The translations under genes and the position numbers were made by a program. This document shows positions 21,087 through 32,098 of a stretch of 64,000 bases of DNA, one piece after another; positions within the stretch are counted from its first letter, which is position 1, and the number at the start of each line of letters is the position of its first letter. The notes beneath the pieces were generated by a model that did no database searches, had not been told where the DNA came from, and worked only from the letters and a program-made list of their open reading frames with translations. The DNA is from Cladorrhinum sp. PSN259. Its lineage: Eukaryota; Ascomycota; Sordariomycetes; Sordariales; Podosporaceae. The stretch is taken from NCBI GenBank assembly GCA_033725935.1, contig MU867116.1, positions 1 through 64,000 of the forward strand, given 5' to 3'.

Positions 21087-22415
21087 TCAAGCAAAAAACC
21101 GGTTGTTGGGTCTGGGCAACCCAAAGTGCTCTCTCAGCGTTGAACCCTCGTACTCGGTTCTGAATAAGCCCCTTCTCTGTAACTCCGGTACCAGTCTTCC
21201 GGTGATATCATCCAGTCCCTGAGGCAAAAATGGTGACACAACTGTGAACCCGTCCGCACCTTCCTCAGCCAGCCACACCGCCATTTCATCCGCAATGCTC
21301 TCTGGGGTGCCGACAAACGCCAACCCCGCATACCCTCCATATCTTCCTGCAAGCTGTCTAACAGTGAGTCCCTCCTCCCGTGCGAGCTTGATCACTCCTT
21401 CTCGCCCAGTTTTGCTAGCATTCGTGTCGGGAATGTCTTCAGGCAACGGCGCGTCGGGATCGAACTTGCTGGCATCACTGCCCAAGACAACAGAGAGCGA
21501 GGCGATGGCGCTGTCATAGTGCACCAAGCTGTCCAAATTCAAACGCTTCTGCTTTGCGTCCTCGACCGTGTCACCAACGACGATCAGAGCAGCCGGCAAA
21601 ATTTTCAGATGGTCTCGCTCACGACCAACAGCAACTACACGATCCTTGATATCCTTGTACAACGCCTTTGCACTGGTCAAATCCTTTGGTGAGCAAAACA
21701 CAACTTCGGCAGTCTCAGCAGCTAACTGTTTCCCAGGCTCCGACTGTCCAGCCTGCACAATCACCGGCCATCCTTGGACAGGGCGAGCGATATTGAGTGG
21801 CCCTCGGACCTTGAGGTGCTCGCCTTTGTGGTCCAACACATGCAACTTCTCGGGATCAAAGAAGATACCGCTCTCAGGGTCTCGAATGAAGGCGTCGTCG
21901 GCAAAGCTATCCCAAAGTCCAGTGACAACGTCATAGAACTCTCGTGCTCTCTTGTATCGCTCCGAGTGCTCAACATGCTCGTCCAAGCCAAAGTTCTTGG
22001 CTGACTCGGGGTTTCCGGTTGTAACAATGTTCCAGGCCGCGCGGCCGCCACTGAGGTGGTCGAGCGAAGCAAAGCGGCGAGCAATGTGGTAAGGCTCATC
22101 ATAGGTCGTGGATGCTGTGGCTGCGAGACCAATCTTTTCCGTGACGACTGAGAGTGCTGACAGAAGGGTGAAGGGCTCAAAGGAGGTAACGGTGTGGCTG
22201 CGCTTGAGGGCTTCGACCGGCATGTTGAGCACGGCGAGGTGATCGGCCATGAAGAAGGCATCGAACTTGGCTGCCTCGAGCTTTTGGATAAACGACTTGA
22301 GATGGGCGAGGTTGAAGTTGGCGTCTGGATAGGAGCCGGGATACCGCCACGCTCCAGTATGCAAACTCACTGGGCGCATAAAGGCCGTAAGGTGTAGCTT
22401 CTTTTGCTGAGACAT
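21087..22415 (-). CDS. FMN-dependent monooxygenase, luciferase-like superfamily (NtaA/SnaA/DszA type), 442 aa
   Basis: An uninterrupted frame with the features of the nitrilotriacetate/dibenzothiophene-sulfone monooxygenase branch. These include the N-terminal beta strand LHLTAFMRPVSLHTGAWRYP, FDAFFMADHLAVLN, the TIM-barrel word IGLAATASTTYDEPYHIARRFASLDHLSGGRAAWNIVTT, and VIVQAGQSEPGKQLAAETAEVVF toward the FMN-phosphate loop. Length (442) is normal for the family. These enzymes use reduced flavin supplied by a separate reductase to oxygenate small organic, sulfur or amine compounds; the substrate cannot be read from sequence. There is no signal peptide, so it is probably cytosolic. The absence of introns and the bacterial-looking family leave horizontal transfer possible, but codon use does not differ obviously from neighbours. 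Confidence 0.92.
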   Translation of the reverse strand: MSQQKKLHLTAFMRPVSLHTGAWRYPGSYPDANFNLAHLKSFIQKLEAAKFDAFFMADHLAVLNMPVEALKRSHTVTSFEPFTLLSALSVVTEKIGLAATASTTYDEPYHIARRFASLDHLSGGRAAWNIVTTGNPESAKNFGLDEHVEHSERYKRAREFYDVVTGLWDSFADDAFIRDPESGIFFDPEKLHVLDHKGEHLKVRGPLNIARPVQGWPVIVQAGQSEPGKQLAAETAEVVFCSPKDLTSAKALYKDIKDRVVAVGRERDHLKILPAALIVVGDTVEDAKQKRLNLDSLVHYDSAIASLSVVLGSDASKFDPDAPLPEDIPDTNASKTGREGVIKLAREEGLTVRQLAGRYGGYAGLAFVGTPESIADEMAVWLAEEGADGFTVVSPFLPQGLDDITGRLVPELQRRGLFRTEYEGSTLREHFGLPRPNNRFFA

Positions 22416-22854
22416 AGCTTTGGTAAGTTGATGCGGCTAATCAGTCTGAGGCTTGTAGTTGGATGAAATAAGTGCTGCAAGAGTCTCCCAGAGTTCCTCG
22501 CTTGGAGCTCGCCAGGTTTGCCTTTGCTCTCAAAGAAGGGTCGGCACTCTTATCTAGAGACTACCGAGTAGTTTGATTACTGACAATGTCGGCGTTGATG
22601 ACAAATGGCGATGGCGTGGGATCACGACATCGCATGAAGTGGGGCATGTGTGAACGTCTCTAATGCAGTCCATACAGGTAGGCATGCTTGACACCGATCT
22701 GTAGCTGGCTCTTGATCACCATGGAATTGAAGGTTGCACCAGGGCTGACATATCTTCAGGCTCTGTATAACTCTCCGGGATCCTCGGGGTTGTCAGTCTG
22801 GATGCTGCGCGGTTGAACTCCGCATGTGCACGGCAATCTTCATCAGCATCACAA
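22416..22854. promoter_or_regulatory. Intergenic region upstream of the luciferase-like gene and tRNA-Arg
   Basis: It contains the promoter of the minus-strand monooxygenase and the 5' flank of tRNA-Arg. No defined operator was recognised. Confidence 0.35.
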
Positions 22855-22926
22855 GGTCCGCTGGCGTAATGGCAGCGCGTCTGACTACGAATCAGGAGGT
22901 TCCAGGTTCGACCCCTGGGCGGATCG
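22855..22926 (+). tRNA. tRNA-Arg(ACG)
   Basis: A complete cloverleaf. The acceptor GGTCCGC (22855-22861) pairs with GCGGATC (22919-22925), with one G-U. The D-arm is GCGTAATGGCAGCGC. The anticodon stem TCTGA/TCAGG has loop CTACGAA, giving anticodon ACG. The T-arm CCAGG-TTCGACC-CCTGG is canonical, and the discriminator is G. There is no intron, and internal A and B boxes are present. The wobble A would be deaminated to inosine to read CGU/CGC/CGA. Confidence 0.95.
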
Positions 22927-23279
22927 TGTCCTTGTATTTTTGCTGCTGGCGGGTGTCTCCATTCGCAGTTCGATGACAGTGCAGGGATCCCTAGGGCTCC
23001 GGGAACAGCGAAGAGACTCGTTGAACAAACGAGTGTGTATGATTGTAGTGGGTAGGAATGACAATGAATAGAGGCACGCGATGTCGGTGGTGAGGTCCTC
23101 GGACGACACGACGATCCCATGTCTTGGGGTAGGGTGTCAAAAACCAACGAGATAACCCTAACCCGAAACACGGGTTCTGATTTTATCACTCCTTGGCTGT
23201 TGGTCTCACCAATTTCACCAACCGTATTTTGTTTCGCCTGTTGCGCTTTTAGGGCATCCTTTTCGTCAAGCAATTGAAT

Positions 23280-23987
23280 ATGGTTATCTTTACACGAAGC
23301 CGAGCCGCAGCAAAAGTTGCGCAAACCGCCAAAACAGCGACAATTGCCACAACAGCCACTGCAACTCTGAATGCGAGATCCACATCAACCGTGACTTCAA
23401 TTTCCACGTCGGCGTCGACGTCAACAACGCTGCCGATTCATCTGTTCGCTGACGCGAAGGCGTTCGAGTCGTGGCTTGAAACGAATCATGGCGACACTAC
23501 CGGTATTTGGTTGAAAATCAGTAAGAAGGGGTCGGGCATCGCTTCTGTCACCTATGATCAAGCCATCGACACGGCACTCTGCTTTGGGTGGATTGATGGT
23601 CAGCGAAAGGGACTCGACGCGCAGCATTTCCTGCAGAGATTTACCCCGCGTCGCAAGAACAGCCTCTGGTCGAAGCGGAATGTCGATAAAGTCGGAGTCC
23701 TGGTTGCCTCTGGTAGAATGAGGGAGCCGGGGAAGGTTGAAGTAGAGATGGCAAAGTCGGATGGGCGATGGGAGAAGGCATATTCATCGTCTAGCACGAT
23801 GCGGGTGCCGGCAGACTTCGAGGCGGCCTTGGAGCAGAGCAAGAGAGCCAAGACTTTCTTCGACTCGCTAAACCGAACCAAGCGATATTCGTTTCTCTGG
23901 AAGATTGAAACGGCGAAACGGGCAGAAACACGCCAAAAGAGGATTGCCGAATTTGTGACGTTGCTGGCCGAGGGGAAGACGCTGTAG
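23280..23987 (+). CDS. YdeI/OmpD-associated-like protein, 235 aa
   Basis: A single exon starting at the ATG at 23280. An Ala/Thr/Ser-rich N-terminal stretch (about residues 1-55) resembles a mitochondrial presequence or a disordered leader. The core has the YdeI motifs F.....FESWLETNHGDTTGIWLKISKKG, YDQAIDTALCFGWIDGQRKGLD, FTPRRKNSLWSKRN and, near the C-terminus, a helix ending LNRTKRYSFLWKIETAKRAETRQKRIAEFVTLLAEGK. The family is widespread in bacteria and fungi and has been linked with peptide/bacteriocin resistance in bacteria; the biochemical role in fungi is unknown. Length is near family norm once the leader is removed. Confidence 0.85.
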   Translation: MVIFTRSRAAAKVAQTAKTATIATTATATLNARSTSTVTSISTSASTSTTLPIHLFADAKAFESWLETNHGDTTGIWLKISKKGSGIASVTYDQAIDTALCFGWIDGQRKGLDAQHFLQRFTPRRKNSLWSKRNVDKVGVLVASGRMREPGKVEVEMAKSDGRWEKAYSSSSTMRVPADFEAALEQSKRAKTFFDSLNRTKRYSFLWKIETAKRAETRQKRIAEFVTLLAEGKTL

Positions 23988-24270
23988 CCTGTTGCATGGT
24001 GGAATTGTTTAATCGGGTTCAAATCATTTTGGGGATTGATGCTCCGATCTTTGGCGGCCCGTGGCATCTTTGTGGAGTGCTGCTGCCTCACAGCCTGGAA
24101 AGTGGACACGGTGGGTGGGGAGCTCTCTCCAAAATCCCGCCCCATGGTCGGGGAATTCCTTGTATGTTAGGGGACAACCCCGCAAACCACGTGGATTTGC
24201 AGAACTGCGCGGTGTCTTGTCGCTTTTCATCCGCATCCTCCTGCACCATCGGAGATTTGAGGACGGCATC

Positions 24271-25072
24271 ATGTACAGAAAACACTTTATTCCTCTTGAG
24301 TCTAATCCCGAAGTGTTTAATGAATTGATACAACGCCTTGGTGCATCGGAGCATCTAAGATTTGAGGACGTTTACGCACTTGATGACCCCCAATTGCGAC
24401 CAAGACCAGCACTTGCTGCAATCCTTGTCATCCCCACTACACCCAGATTCGAAGCCAAGAAGGCATCGTTCGAAGCTACTAGGGTTGATTACACCGGCAA
24501 GGGAGAGAATGAGCCTGTGATCTGGTTCAAGCAGACTATCAATAATGCTTGTGGGCTGTACGCCATCTTGCATGCCCTCAGCAATGGCAGCGCAAGGAAA
24601 CACATACGTCAGTCTATGGTTGTACTCGAGGCTTCCTCTTGGGTTGACATTCCTGCCAATTCTATGGCCACTAGCTGACAGAAACCACAACGCCACAATA
24701 GAGTCGGGTTCCCTCCTCGATAGACTTCTTTGCGAATGCATTCTAGCTCCCCCTGATGAACGGAGTCGCATACTGGAGGATTCGAGCGAGCTCGAAGAGG
24801 CATATGCAGCAGTAGCAACAAAGGGTGACTCGTCTGCTCCCGACGACCCTGAAGACGATGTCGACTATCACTATATCTGCCTGACGTCATCCGGTGACGG
24901 GCAATTGTATGAGTTGGACGGCGACTGCAAAGGACCAATATCACGAGGAGTCAAGCTGGATCCTGCCGGCGACATTCTCGGGCCCAACGGACTCGCTTGC
25001 ATACAATCGCACATTGATCACGAGGCAAACAGCATAGGCTTCAATCTCATGGTTCTCACACAAGATGATTAA
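24271..25072 (+). CDS. Ubiquitin C-terminal hydrolase (UCH, peptidase C12), 2 exons, 235 aa
   Basis: Exons are 24271-24607 and 24702-25072. The 94-nt intron (GTCAGT...ATAG) joins ARKHI to SGSLLDRLL in frame. The oxyanion Gln88 and catalytic Cys94 sit in FKQTINNACGLYAILHALSN; the catalytic His169 is in VDYHYICLTSSGDGQLYELDG and Asp185 in ELDG. The order and spacing match UCH-L3/Yuh1-type deubiquitinases of about 230 residues, which remove small adducts from the ubiquitin or NEDD8 C-terminus in cytosol and nucleus. The start MYRKHFIPLESNPEVF fits the family N-terminus; upstream in-frame sequence does not look coding. The intron donor is non-consensus but frame and motif continuity support it. 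Confidence 0.9.
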
Positions 25073-25622
25073 TAGCAACTAAAAGTTATTTCTGACACGC
25101 ACCAACTCGTTCAGGCGCATACTACCCGACGTTACACAAAGGGCCGCCTGCCTGTTCTACGGCGTCAATGTACGGGTCATAGCAGGCATCACCGGGCCAA
25201 CGAGGCCAAAAAGGGGACAAAATAACGATGGCACAGGGGTTTGCTGCTAAAACAGTCCGGGATAGCTGGAAAATATCCACGGGACATTCAATATTTCTCA
25301 AAACAGCCCAAGTTCGTGTTTTCGCGGTCCTTTTCCATGGTTGACGTCTCTCAGAAAATCATCCAATCACACCATGCCCCACCGAGAATCTGCCCTTCCA
25401 GAAGATGCGCTTTAGGGCTAGCCGTTATTACCAAACGAGGCGCAGCACCCATGCCTGAGTCACGGTTTGGGAATTCCGCTACCCAGAGTGTTGGAACATT
25501 GAATAGGGTGTTTCTGCCTGGCGCAGTCTTGGCTTGGATCAAAGGTTTATTACTTCACTGTTTCTTGCGCTATCGGACCCGTTGGTGCCACCCAGTATAG
25601 TGCTCTTGTTCAATGGCTACCA
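25073..25622. promoter_or_regulatory. Intergenic region between UCH and the Zn2Cys6 gene
   Basis: 550 bp that must contain the UCH terminator and the transcription-factor promoter. Nothing distinctive is seen. Confidence 0.35.
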
Positions 25623-28117
25623 ATGGATTCTCCTTCCCATCTTTTTGTTGCGGAAACCGGCCAGCCGGCACAGCGTCGTCGGAAAGTCCGCCTGGCATGC
25701 ACCCTGTGTCGTGCACGCAAGACTGGGTGTGACGGCCGTAAGCCTGTGTGCACAGCATGTTCACTCAGGGGCTGGGACGACAAGTGCGGCTATCAAGACA
25801 GCGTCATCCAATCCTCAGCAGCACTGTAAGTGCAACATGTCCTTTTGTTCGGAACTTAACTGATTGGTTGCTACAAAGAACTTTAGTGGATCTTGATCGG
25901 CGCCTCCAACGATTAGAGAACGAGTCTTTTGGGGATTCCGAAACCCCGCGCAGAGCTACTCCTATTGGTTCAAATTGTTTGTACCCCTTTTTCCCGCACC
26001 CCCCTGTTTGTTTTGTGGCGCATATGCATCTAACCATAAACCATGAGTACGTAGCCTACCACGAGCAACTAGGGTTTCCCGTCGCAAAAGGAGACGACAA
26101 TATCCCAAGCTCAGGTCGAAGCCCCATTTCGGATATTTTGGTTGAAGGAAACGAAGAGATCACCAACCTGGTTGCATCCAACGCCATATTCATGCGCCGC
26201 GGCCTAGAGGCTGCTGGTCCAAGTCAGCACTATGACCACCGCACTCATACGGCGTTTGCTGCTGGAGAGAGTCTTGCTCCCAACGTTTTTCCTGTTCTGG
26301 CCGGGACTTCGTCCAATAATCTAGATCAATCTCTAGAGGATTTGGAATTGCAGGATATATCATTCCCACAGGACCAAATAGCGCACGATCTCCTTGAATG
26401 GTATTGGCGGAATGTGCATTCCATATTCCCGTTCCTTCATCGGCCAACGTTCGAGAGACGCTATCAAACTTTCTCCCAGATACGTCTGTCGTCGCCACAT
26501 GAAGGCCAGCTCCCATTTGATGAAGTTGTTTTTCACGCGACCCTCAACATGGTTCTGGCCATGGCATGTCAGCGGAACGAAGCCATCTCTCCTCCCGAGG
26601 AAAGGCAATATCAGGCCGAGCAGTTTTACAAGCGCTCGCAACGACTCGTATCGGTGGAAACACTAGACTCATCTTCGCTGTCGATTGTCCAACTGCTCTT
26701 GCTCCGCGCATGGTACCTTTATTATTCGGGGCGGGCTGATCGCTGTTGGGTTGTGGCCGGTGCTGCTATACGGGTCGCCATGGGAATGGGTTTGCAAACT
26801 AATTCAAGGAAGCCCATGAGTCAACTGGAGCGGGAGATGCGACGCAGAGTCTGGTATTGCGGCTGCGTCGGTATGGATGCGTAAGGGAGACTATAGGGTT
26901 CTCTCACCAAGTCATTTGTTTGCTAACGACAATTTGTAGTATCCTGTCCAGTACGTTCGGCCGCGCGCCAATGATTTCGCGCTCAACAAGTCAATTGCCT
27001 CTTCCGCTCGCCATCGATGACGAATACTTGTCAACCACAGAGGAAGGATCACAGCCGGACGGTGTGCCCTCTCGACTAGATCTTGCGATATACTCACATA
27101 AAATCGGCATCCTCATGGAAGCTATGCATTCTCAGGATCGTAACGCTCGCCTCAAACTCAGTCACGGTTCAATTGAACATTCTGTTCCTGACCCAAGCGG
27201 CATTTTACGACTCAACTCCATGATCGACGATTTCCTCGATGAGCTACCGGAACATCTTCGGCCCAACGCCGATTACTCTCGGATGGCGGTTCGTCAAGAG
27301 GACATCCCCTACTTTATGATGCAAAGCCAAGTGATGAAGTCGAGACTATTGTTTCTCAGACTTCTTCTTCTTCGTCCGTCGCTCCTTGCTGAAGCAGGCA
27401 GATGGGCCACCCCTGAACCTGGAGCTACTCAGACGCCTTCCTCCATGCTTCAGAATCGCCTTCACTTGGAGATTTGTTCTCTCTGTTTGGAAACTGTGCG
27501 CACCGTCATAGAGAAAATACACGCCGCGCTAGGGACTCAACATCAGCTCCCGGAATGGTATGCACTGCAATGTAAGTCAATATTGCTTGTCGAAACCCTG
27601 TCTGAAATCTTGTCGTTGATATCAGGATGCAGTTAGCTTTGCGTCAGCTACGATATTACTTGTGGCTTCCCTGTCTGCAAACCTGGGGGTCAATTTGGAG
27701 CTCGAACCTGCCAAGTCGTCCTGGGAAAGGGCCATGGGCATACTCGAGTTTCACAAAACACATTTGCCGTCGGTTGCGAAGAGCATAGATGTTCTTCATA
27801 GGTATCGTCACATGATTACTGTTCGCTTGAACGCACGCCTTGGTAAGTTGTCATTGTTCTTTGTACTTCCACCATACTAATGCAGCTTAGGCTCCCCGCA
27901 AGCTACAACTCCTTCCACTGGCAGCACGTCACAGCCCGGTCATTCTCGTTATCCGGAAAGCCCACAGCAGCATAGCTGGGGCGCGTCTCAAAGTGCTCCC
28001 TCCAGTTTGGGTACGATGATGCAGGGGCTTGATGAGTTCCTAGGATCTGAGTCGTTGGATGAAGCATGGCCTGGAATGCAGGAGGATGGAGAGGGGGATT
28101 GGTTGCTGCAATTTTAG
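25623..28117 (+). CDS. Zn2Cys6 fungal-specific transcription factor, ~6 exons, ~731 aa
   Basis: Proposed exons are 25623-25825, 25879-25976, 26055-26880, 26940-27571, 27633-27842 and 27891-28117. All junctions keep one frame and several introns show CTAAC or CTAAT branch sites. The 78-nt intron at 25977-26054 is optional, since the frame reads through it. The N-terminal zinc cluster is Cys26-x2-Cys29-x6-Cys36-x6-Cys43-x2-Cys46-x8-Cys55. A short coiled-coil follows (VDLDRRLQRLENE). The middle holds the fungal_trans domain: HDLLEWYWRNVHSIFPFLHRPTFERRY, QLLLLRAWYLYYSGRADRCWVVAGAAIRVAMGMGL, and after the fourth junction ILSSTFGRAPMISR. The C-terminus is Gln/Ser-rich and ends GEGDWLLQF. It is probably a nuclear pathway regulator; no biosynthetic cluster is evident beside it. 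Confidence 0.88.
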
Positions 28118-29104
28118 AAGCTGAGTTTGTTTGGTAATTTCCCTGAGTGAGTTGGCTAAGTTCTGTTACATGTATTTTCCCGCGGCGGAGGCTAACTTGT
28201 TGGCTTAGTTTTTACTCAACACTTTGACCGATTTATTCTTTCTCATGTTTCTATGCGTGTCTTTTTGTTTGAGGATGTTTTATTCTGCGCAGAAGCTTCA
28301 ATTTTTTTCAAATTCCATATTTTCTGTTTTTCTTATCTCACAACCTTTCGAGTTTTACGAACATTTGTTTTGGAGGGTTATTATGCTTGCCCGGGTGGAC
28401 ATATTCTGCGAGCTATTTGCATTTATACTGATTGTTGTGTTTTGTCGATGACCTGAGTTCTCCTTGCTACCTGAGTGATGAAAAAGAAAAAGAAATATTT
28501 AATATAGATCAAGATAGTTGCGCTGCCTCCGTGGTAACCCGAGACGGACCGTTTTTTTTTTTTTTATAAACCTGTATTTCTCATTAATGCACTCTCGTTG
28601 CCTTCCTTTTACGCTTGCCAGGCACAACGATATGCGTGAGCAATATCAATCCTGCGTTAACGGTCTGTAGCTAACACGACTGCTAAAGCTTGTCGAGTGT
28701 CATCATCAGTGACACTTCGGTAAGGCTTTATCGGAATGGATTGAAGAGTAAACGCTGACGGCTTGCAATTTATTTCCTGTATCAAAGTGCTAGTAAGTCT
28801 ATATACAGGGAAATAATATCACGTCACGGTTTACAAATAATATGTATACACGCGTTTGGTCCCTTTTTATGCGCTATAAACCATCTTTTCATGCGGTTTC
28901 TATTTCTGTTCGTGTATATATACCCGTTTATCTTTTATGCGGCGGGCCTTGCAGGCTTTTCTTTTTACGATTATTAATTACTGGGTACGTACTCCAAAAA
29001 CAAATATTGCGTGTTGGGACACATGAAGAAAACTGCAATCAAGTATTTTTGGACGCGGGGTGTCAAATCCCGTTTACGTTTTTTGTTCACAGTGAAAGGA
29101 GGGT
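28118..29104. other. AT-rich intergenic region
   Basis: About 1 kb, AT-rich, with a poly-T run near 28551-28565 and a short dyad GTGTCA/TGACAC near 28696-28715. It has no supported gene and probably marks the edge of a decayed repeat patch. Confidence 0.5.
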
Positions 29105-29530
29105 TTAAAGTATGTCCAAAACATGCGCAGGTAGCATAGCAGGGTAAGTTGCCCGCTGGCAGTCCTCCTTGGAATACCTGAGGAAGCGGTCTAGCGTGGC
29201 GTCGTGTGCCCCGGCCGATTGCCATAGTAGGTGCTCCGTATTGAAGTTCATCTTTGACCGCTTGTCGGACTGGCAGCGGAACCTGCCGCGCGGGACGCGG
29301 AAGGTCTGCATCGAATAGTGCTGTCGACTGGAAAAGAAGTCTGGAAACTAGCTCCAGATTGCCTGGATCTGCTGGTCCTCGTTGGCGAGCTTGATGAACA
29401 ACGTTCATTGCGGGCGTTGGCTGTGAAGCTCTGGCGCGGCGTAAGGCGGCCCGGGATCGTAGTAGATGTCGTTCAGAGGCCGCAAAAGAAACTCGATTCT
29501 TGGTTGCTGCTTTCTGATCTCAGATTAAAG
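29105..29530 (-). pseudogene. Decayed coding fragment
   Basis: In one minus-strand frame the translation looks protein-like (RIEFLLRPLNDIYYDPGPPY, FIKLANEDQQIQAIW, KMNFNTEHLLWQSAGAHD, LDRFLRYSKEDC) but is broken by TGA/TAG stops near 29410 and 29355 and has no plausible start or intron repair. Composition is unlike the surrounding AT-rich DNA. No family is recognised. It lies on the same strand as, and downstream of, the truncated NB-ARC gene, so it could be the remnant of its lost C-terminal part, but nothing proves this. Confidence 0.35.
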
Positions 29531-30225
29531 CTGCTCATGAAGGCCGGTGATTAACAGCGCGGGCGTTATAAGAAAACAACCCTCGTGCGCCTCGTTCTGC
29601 CAGTGGGTCTTGACCTTGCTTGGTTCTCCGGTCACTGCTGGCCGTACTCTCCACCCAGATGATCACCGGGTGCTTCACAGCATCCATGAGTACCTTCAGA
29701 AGGAGAACCGACTTGACCCCTTGCGTGCTGTCGCTAGTGGCCGTGAGTGTGTTCCGTTGGCGCTGAGAAGCCTAGGGCTATATGTAGCGTGATGGATGAC
29801 CTCGTGGACCATACGACGGTATTAGGATTAGACTGTTAAAGAGTTGAGCAAATTTACAAAGGAACCTGAAGTTTTGCGTGTCTAATCATCAAGGACGCCC
29901 AAATAATGTTTCTGAATAGAAAAGTCAATCCTGAGGACTCTCAGGTTGTTAGCATTCAGGACGGATGGAATGACATATCGGGTCAAAAGATATTTGCATT
30001 ATGTCAGAGTGGCATCAGGGTCTGGTTAACTGTGATTGTCCAATTTATTGTCAATCCTGCCTCCTGCCTTCTCTTTAAAGTGATTCTCCTATTTGCCCTG
30101 GAAAAAAGAAAAGAAAAACGTCATAAAAATGGCAAAAGCTAACCGAGCAACTTCCCCTACCAGATCGCAGCCGATCGTACAGTAGTGAAGGTGCCAGGGT
30201 ACGAAACGCATTCGGTGCGTTTACT
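29531..30225. other. Intergenic debris between pseudogene and tRNA-like element
   Basis: Mixed composition without a supported gene. A hairpin AAACGCA/TGCGTTT (30204-30210, 30216-30222) sits just beyond the tRNA-like element and could be part of it. Confidence 0.4.
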
Positions 30226-30320
30226 TCGTGGGTCGGTCGAGGAATCGAACGGGGGACCTCGCACTTGAGTGCGAGGGGGGTTGGCGTGGTTGCCCCCAGA
30301 CCACTGGACTATTGCCCAGT
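30226..30320 (-). ncRNA. tRNA-like Pol III element (tRNA pseudogene or SINE head)
   Basis: On the minus strand an A-box-like TAGTCCAGTGG (30301-30311) is followed about 50 nt later by a B-box-like CGTTCGATTCC (30240-30250), the internal promoter arrangement of tRNA genes. Between them a perfect CTCGCAC/GTGCGAG hairpin occupies the anticodon/variable-arm region. Neither an acceptor stem nor a T-stem pairs properly (CCCCG against CCTCG), so this is not a functional tRNA. A tRNA-derived SINE head or tRNA pseudogene fits best. Confidence 0.55.
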
Positions 30321-30720
30321 GTTTCCTGTCTGGGGGCTGTTGGAACGTGTTCCCCGGAACTAATATATAAAGTTCCATCCTGAGCTTAGGCAGGAAGGAG
30401 CGTCAGAACAATTGGTTTAAAGACAGAACCAAATCATTTTCATCGTCTTGTGCCCTATTTATGCCATCGGAACACTAAATGTCTTCTTTAACTCTTGTAT
30501 TAATAATAAGTTACAGCAGTGAAACACGGCTACTATCTAAATGGATGAGTTTTTGAAGTCTATGGAGTTCTCACAGCACCCTGGTAATTTTTAACGTTCT
30601 TCTTCATGCAACTACCACTCATTGCAAACCACACGATGTATCCGCGATCTCATCACGCGATGCGGCAGACAACAAACACCTCATCTCAGTCGCCGCAACT
30701 ACCAATTTGGTAGGCCCCAA

Positions 30721-31967
30721 CTAGGAGCGAAACTCTTCTTGAACAGCGCGGTTGATACGGTAAGTCGTTTTTTCCTTCTCGCCGGGGTAGTTTGGGATCA
30801 TCAAGGACGCCCAGACGAGGGCCTGGATGGCCAGGTCAACTCTGATATTTGAGGTTGGTCAGTACCTGGTGGCAATACGCACGGATTTATGTAGGTATCT
30901 TACGAGAACGGGCTCCTCCACGGGTGTTTGACGCTTATTCGATGCGCCGAGCTAGGGCTGAACAAGGCGTACGGGACGCAGTTCGGACAAGTCAGAGAAC
31001 AAGAGACAGCCATGATTTTGACCTCGTCCGGCCTCAGAGATCTAAAGATCATTTCGAGCGCTGCACGTCCGGTGGGCCAACCCTGGAACGGCCCTCTCTC
31101 GCCAAAGTGACTTGCCACGCTTGCCAAGCGGTCCTGAATGTCGTTGCGGACGACGGTCAGGGGTCCAACGTGCCGAGCAGTATGTGCGCCGACGAGAGTA
31201 ATGGCCAGGGGCTGCCCTTCTAATTCGACGGCCAGCTGCGACGCCGCATCATGCTGTTGCTGCTCTAACGGCTCGCCCTGGTTGCTTAGTTCTAGCAGAA
31301 GCCTCGTGGCTTCATCAATGGGTAATGGTGGAAGTGGAACAATGTTGGAATCGGGAGGAAGTCCTGGGATGGCTCTGTAAGTTCTTGTTGTGACAAGAAC
31401 CGAGCCAGTGGGAGATATAGGTAAGGCTTCGAATGACGAAGGTTGGTGTCCTCGAGTGCTGTCGGGGGCGGTCAAGTTGTCAAACACGACAAGCCATGGG
31501 GTTTCTAAGTAAACAAGTGGTCAGAAAACAGACCCAACCGAGCCGGGGCGACGGACAGGGAACCTACCACACTTTCCAAGCCATTGCATCACCAGTGCTT
31601 GGCCCTGATCACCAGTACGGGCAGCAGGTGTGGACGCGTCACTCAGTTCAAGGCGGTCGACAACTTTTTTGAAGCTTTGAGCAAGAGCCTTTTCACTGTC
31701 GCCATGTATCCAGATGACTATCTGCGTGCCCTTTTCGATGCGCTCGTGGGCATATTGCACCGCGAGTTCTGTCTTACCTACACCAGCCTTTCCTGCTAGG
31801 GTCACACACTTGTATTGGTGGTCACCTCCAGGAATGTCAGGGTCAAGCTCTTTGCGAATCACGGAGAGCTCATCGTCTCGTCCAGTGAAATTGACATTTG
31901 GTATGATGGGAATGTTGTTGAAAAGGCAAGTAGTTTCAGCCGCTTGATCGATGGGTGTTGTCGCCAT
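30721..31967 (-). CDS. Truncated STAND/NB-ARC NTPase, 3 exons, ~373 aa
   Basis: Exons read 31967-31568, 31504-30904 and 30841-30721; both introns (63 and 62 nt) have GTAGGT/GTAAGA donors, CTGAC branch sites and TAG/CAG acceptors. The protein opens NFTGRDDELSVIRKEL, then P-loop GKAGVGKT (residues 59-66), then Walker B PWLVVFDNL immediately after intron 1, then SVLVTTRTY (sensor/RNBS-B) and QPLAITLVGAHTA (GLPLA-like). This is NB-ARC order. After the ARC region it ends at a TAG after about 40 residues of exon 3, without the TPR, ankyrin or WD40 repeats expected of fungal NLR-like proteins. There is also no N-terminal effector domain. A short 5' exon starting at 32098 is possible. Fungal NLRs act in heterokaryon incompatibility and immunity; this one may be a remnant. 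Confidence 0.75.
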
Positions 31968-32098
31968 GCTGGGCACTGTGAATGAAGGAGGTGTGTGGAA
32001 AATGAATGAGCATGCATGCGGTGCAAAGTCCAGAATACCCACAAACTAAAGTACCCAAAGCTGCAGTCGGCACAGGTCACCTGGAACAGCTCTGTCAT

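Noticed and set aside
22716..23324. Minus-strand 202-codon ORF
   Set aside because: Overlaps tRNA-Arg and the 5' end of the YdeI-like gene on the opposite strand.
29885..30813. 17-bp word ATCATCAAGGACGCCCA at 29885 and 30797
   Set aside because: Flanks do not align; a single 17-bp match in 64 kb on both strands is only marginally unexpected.
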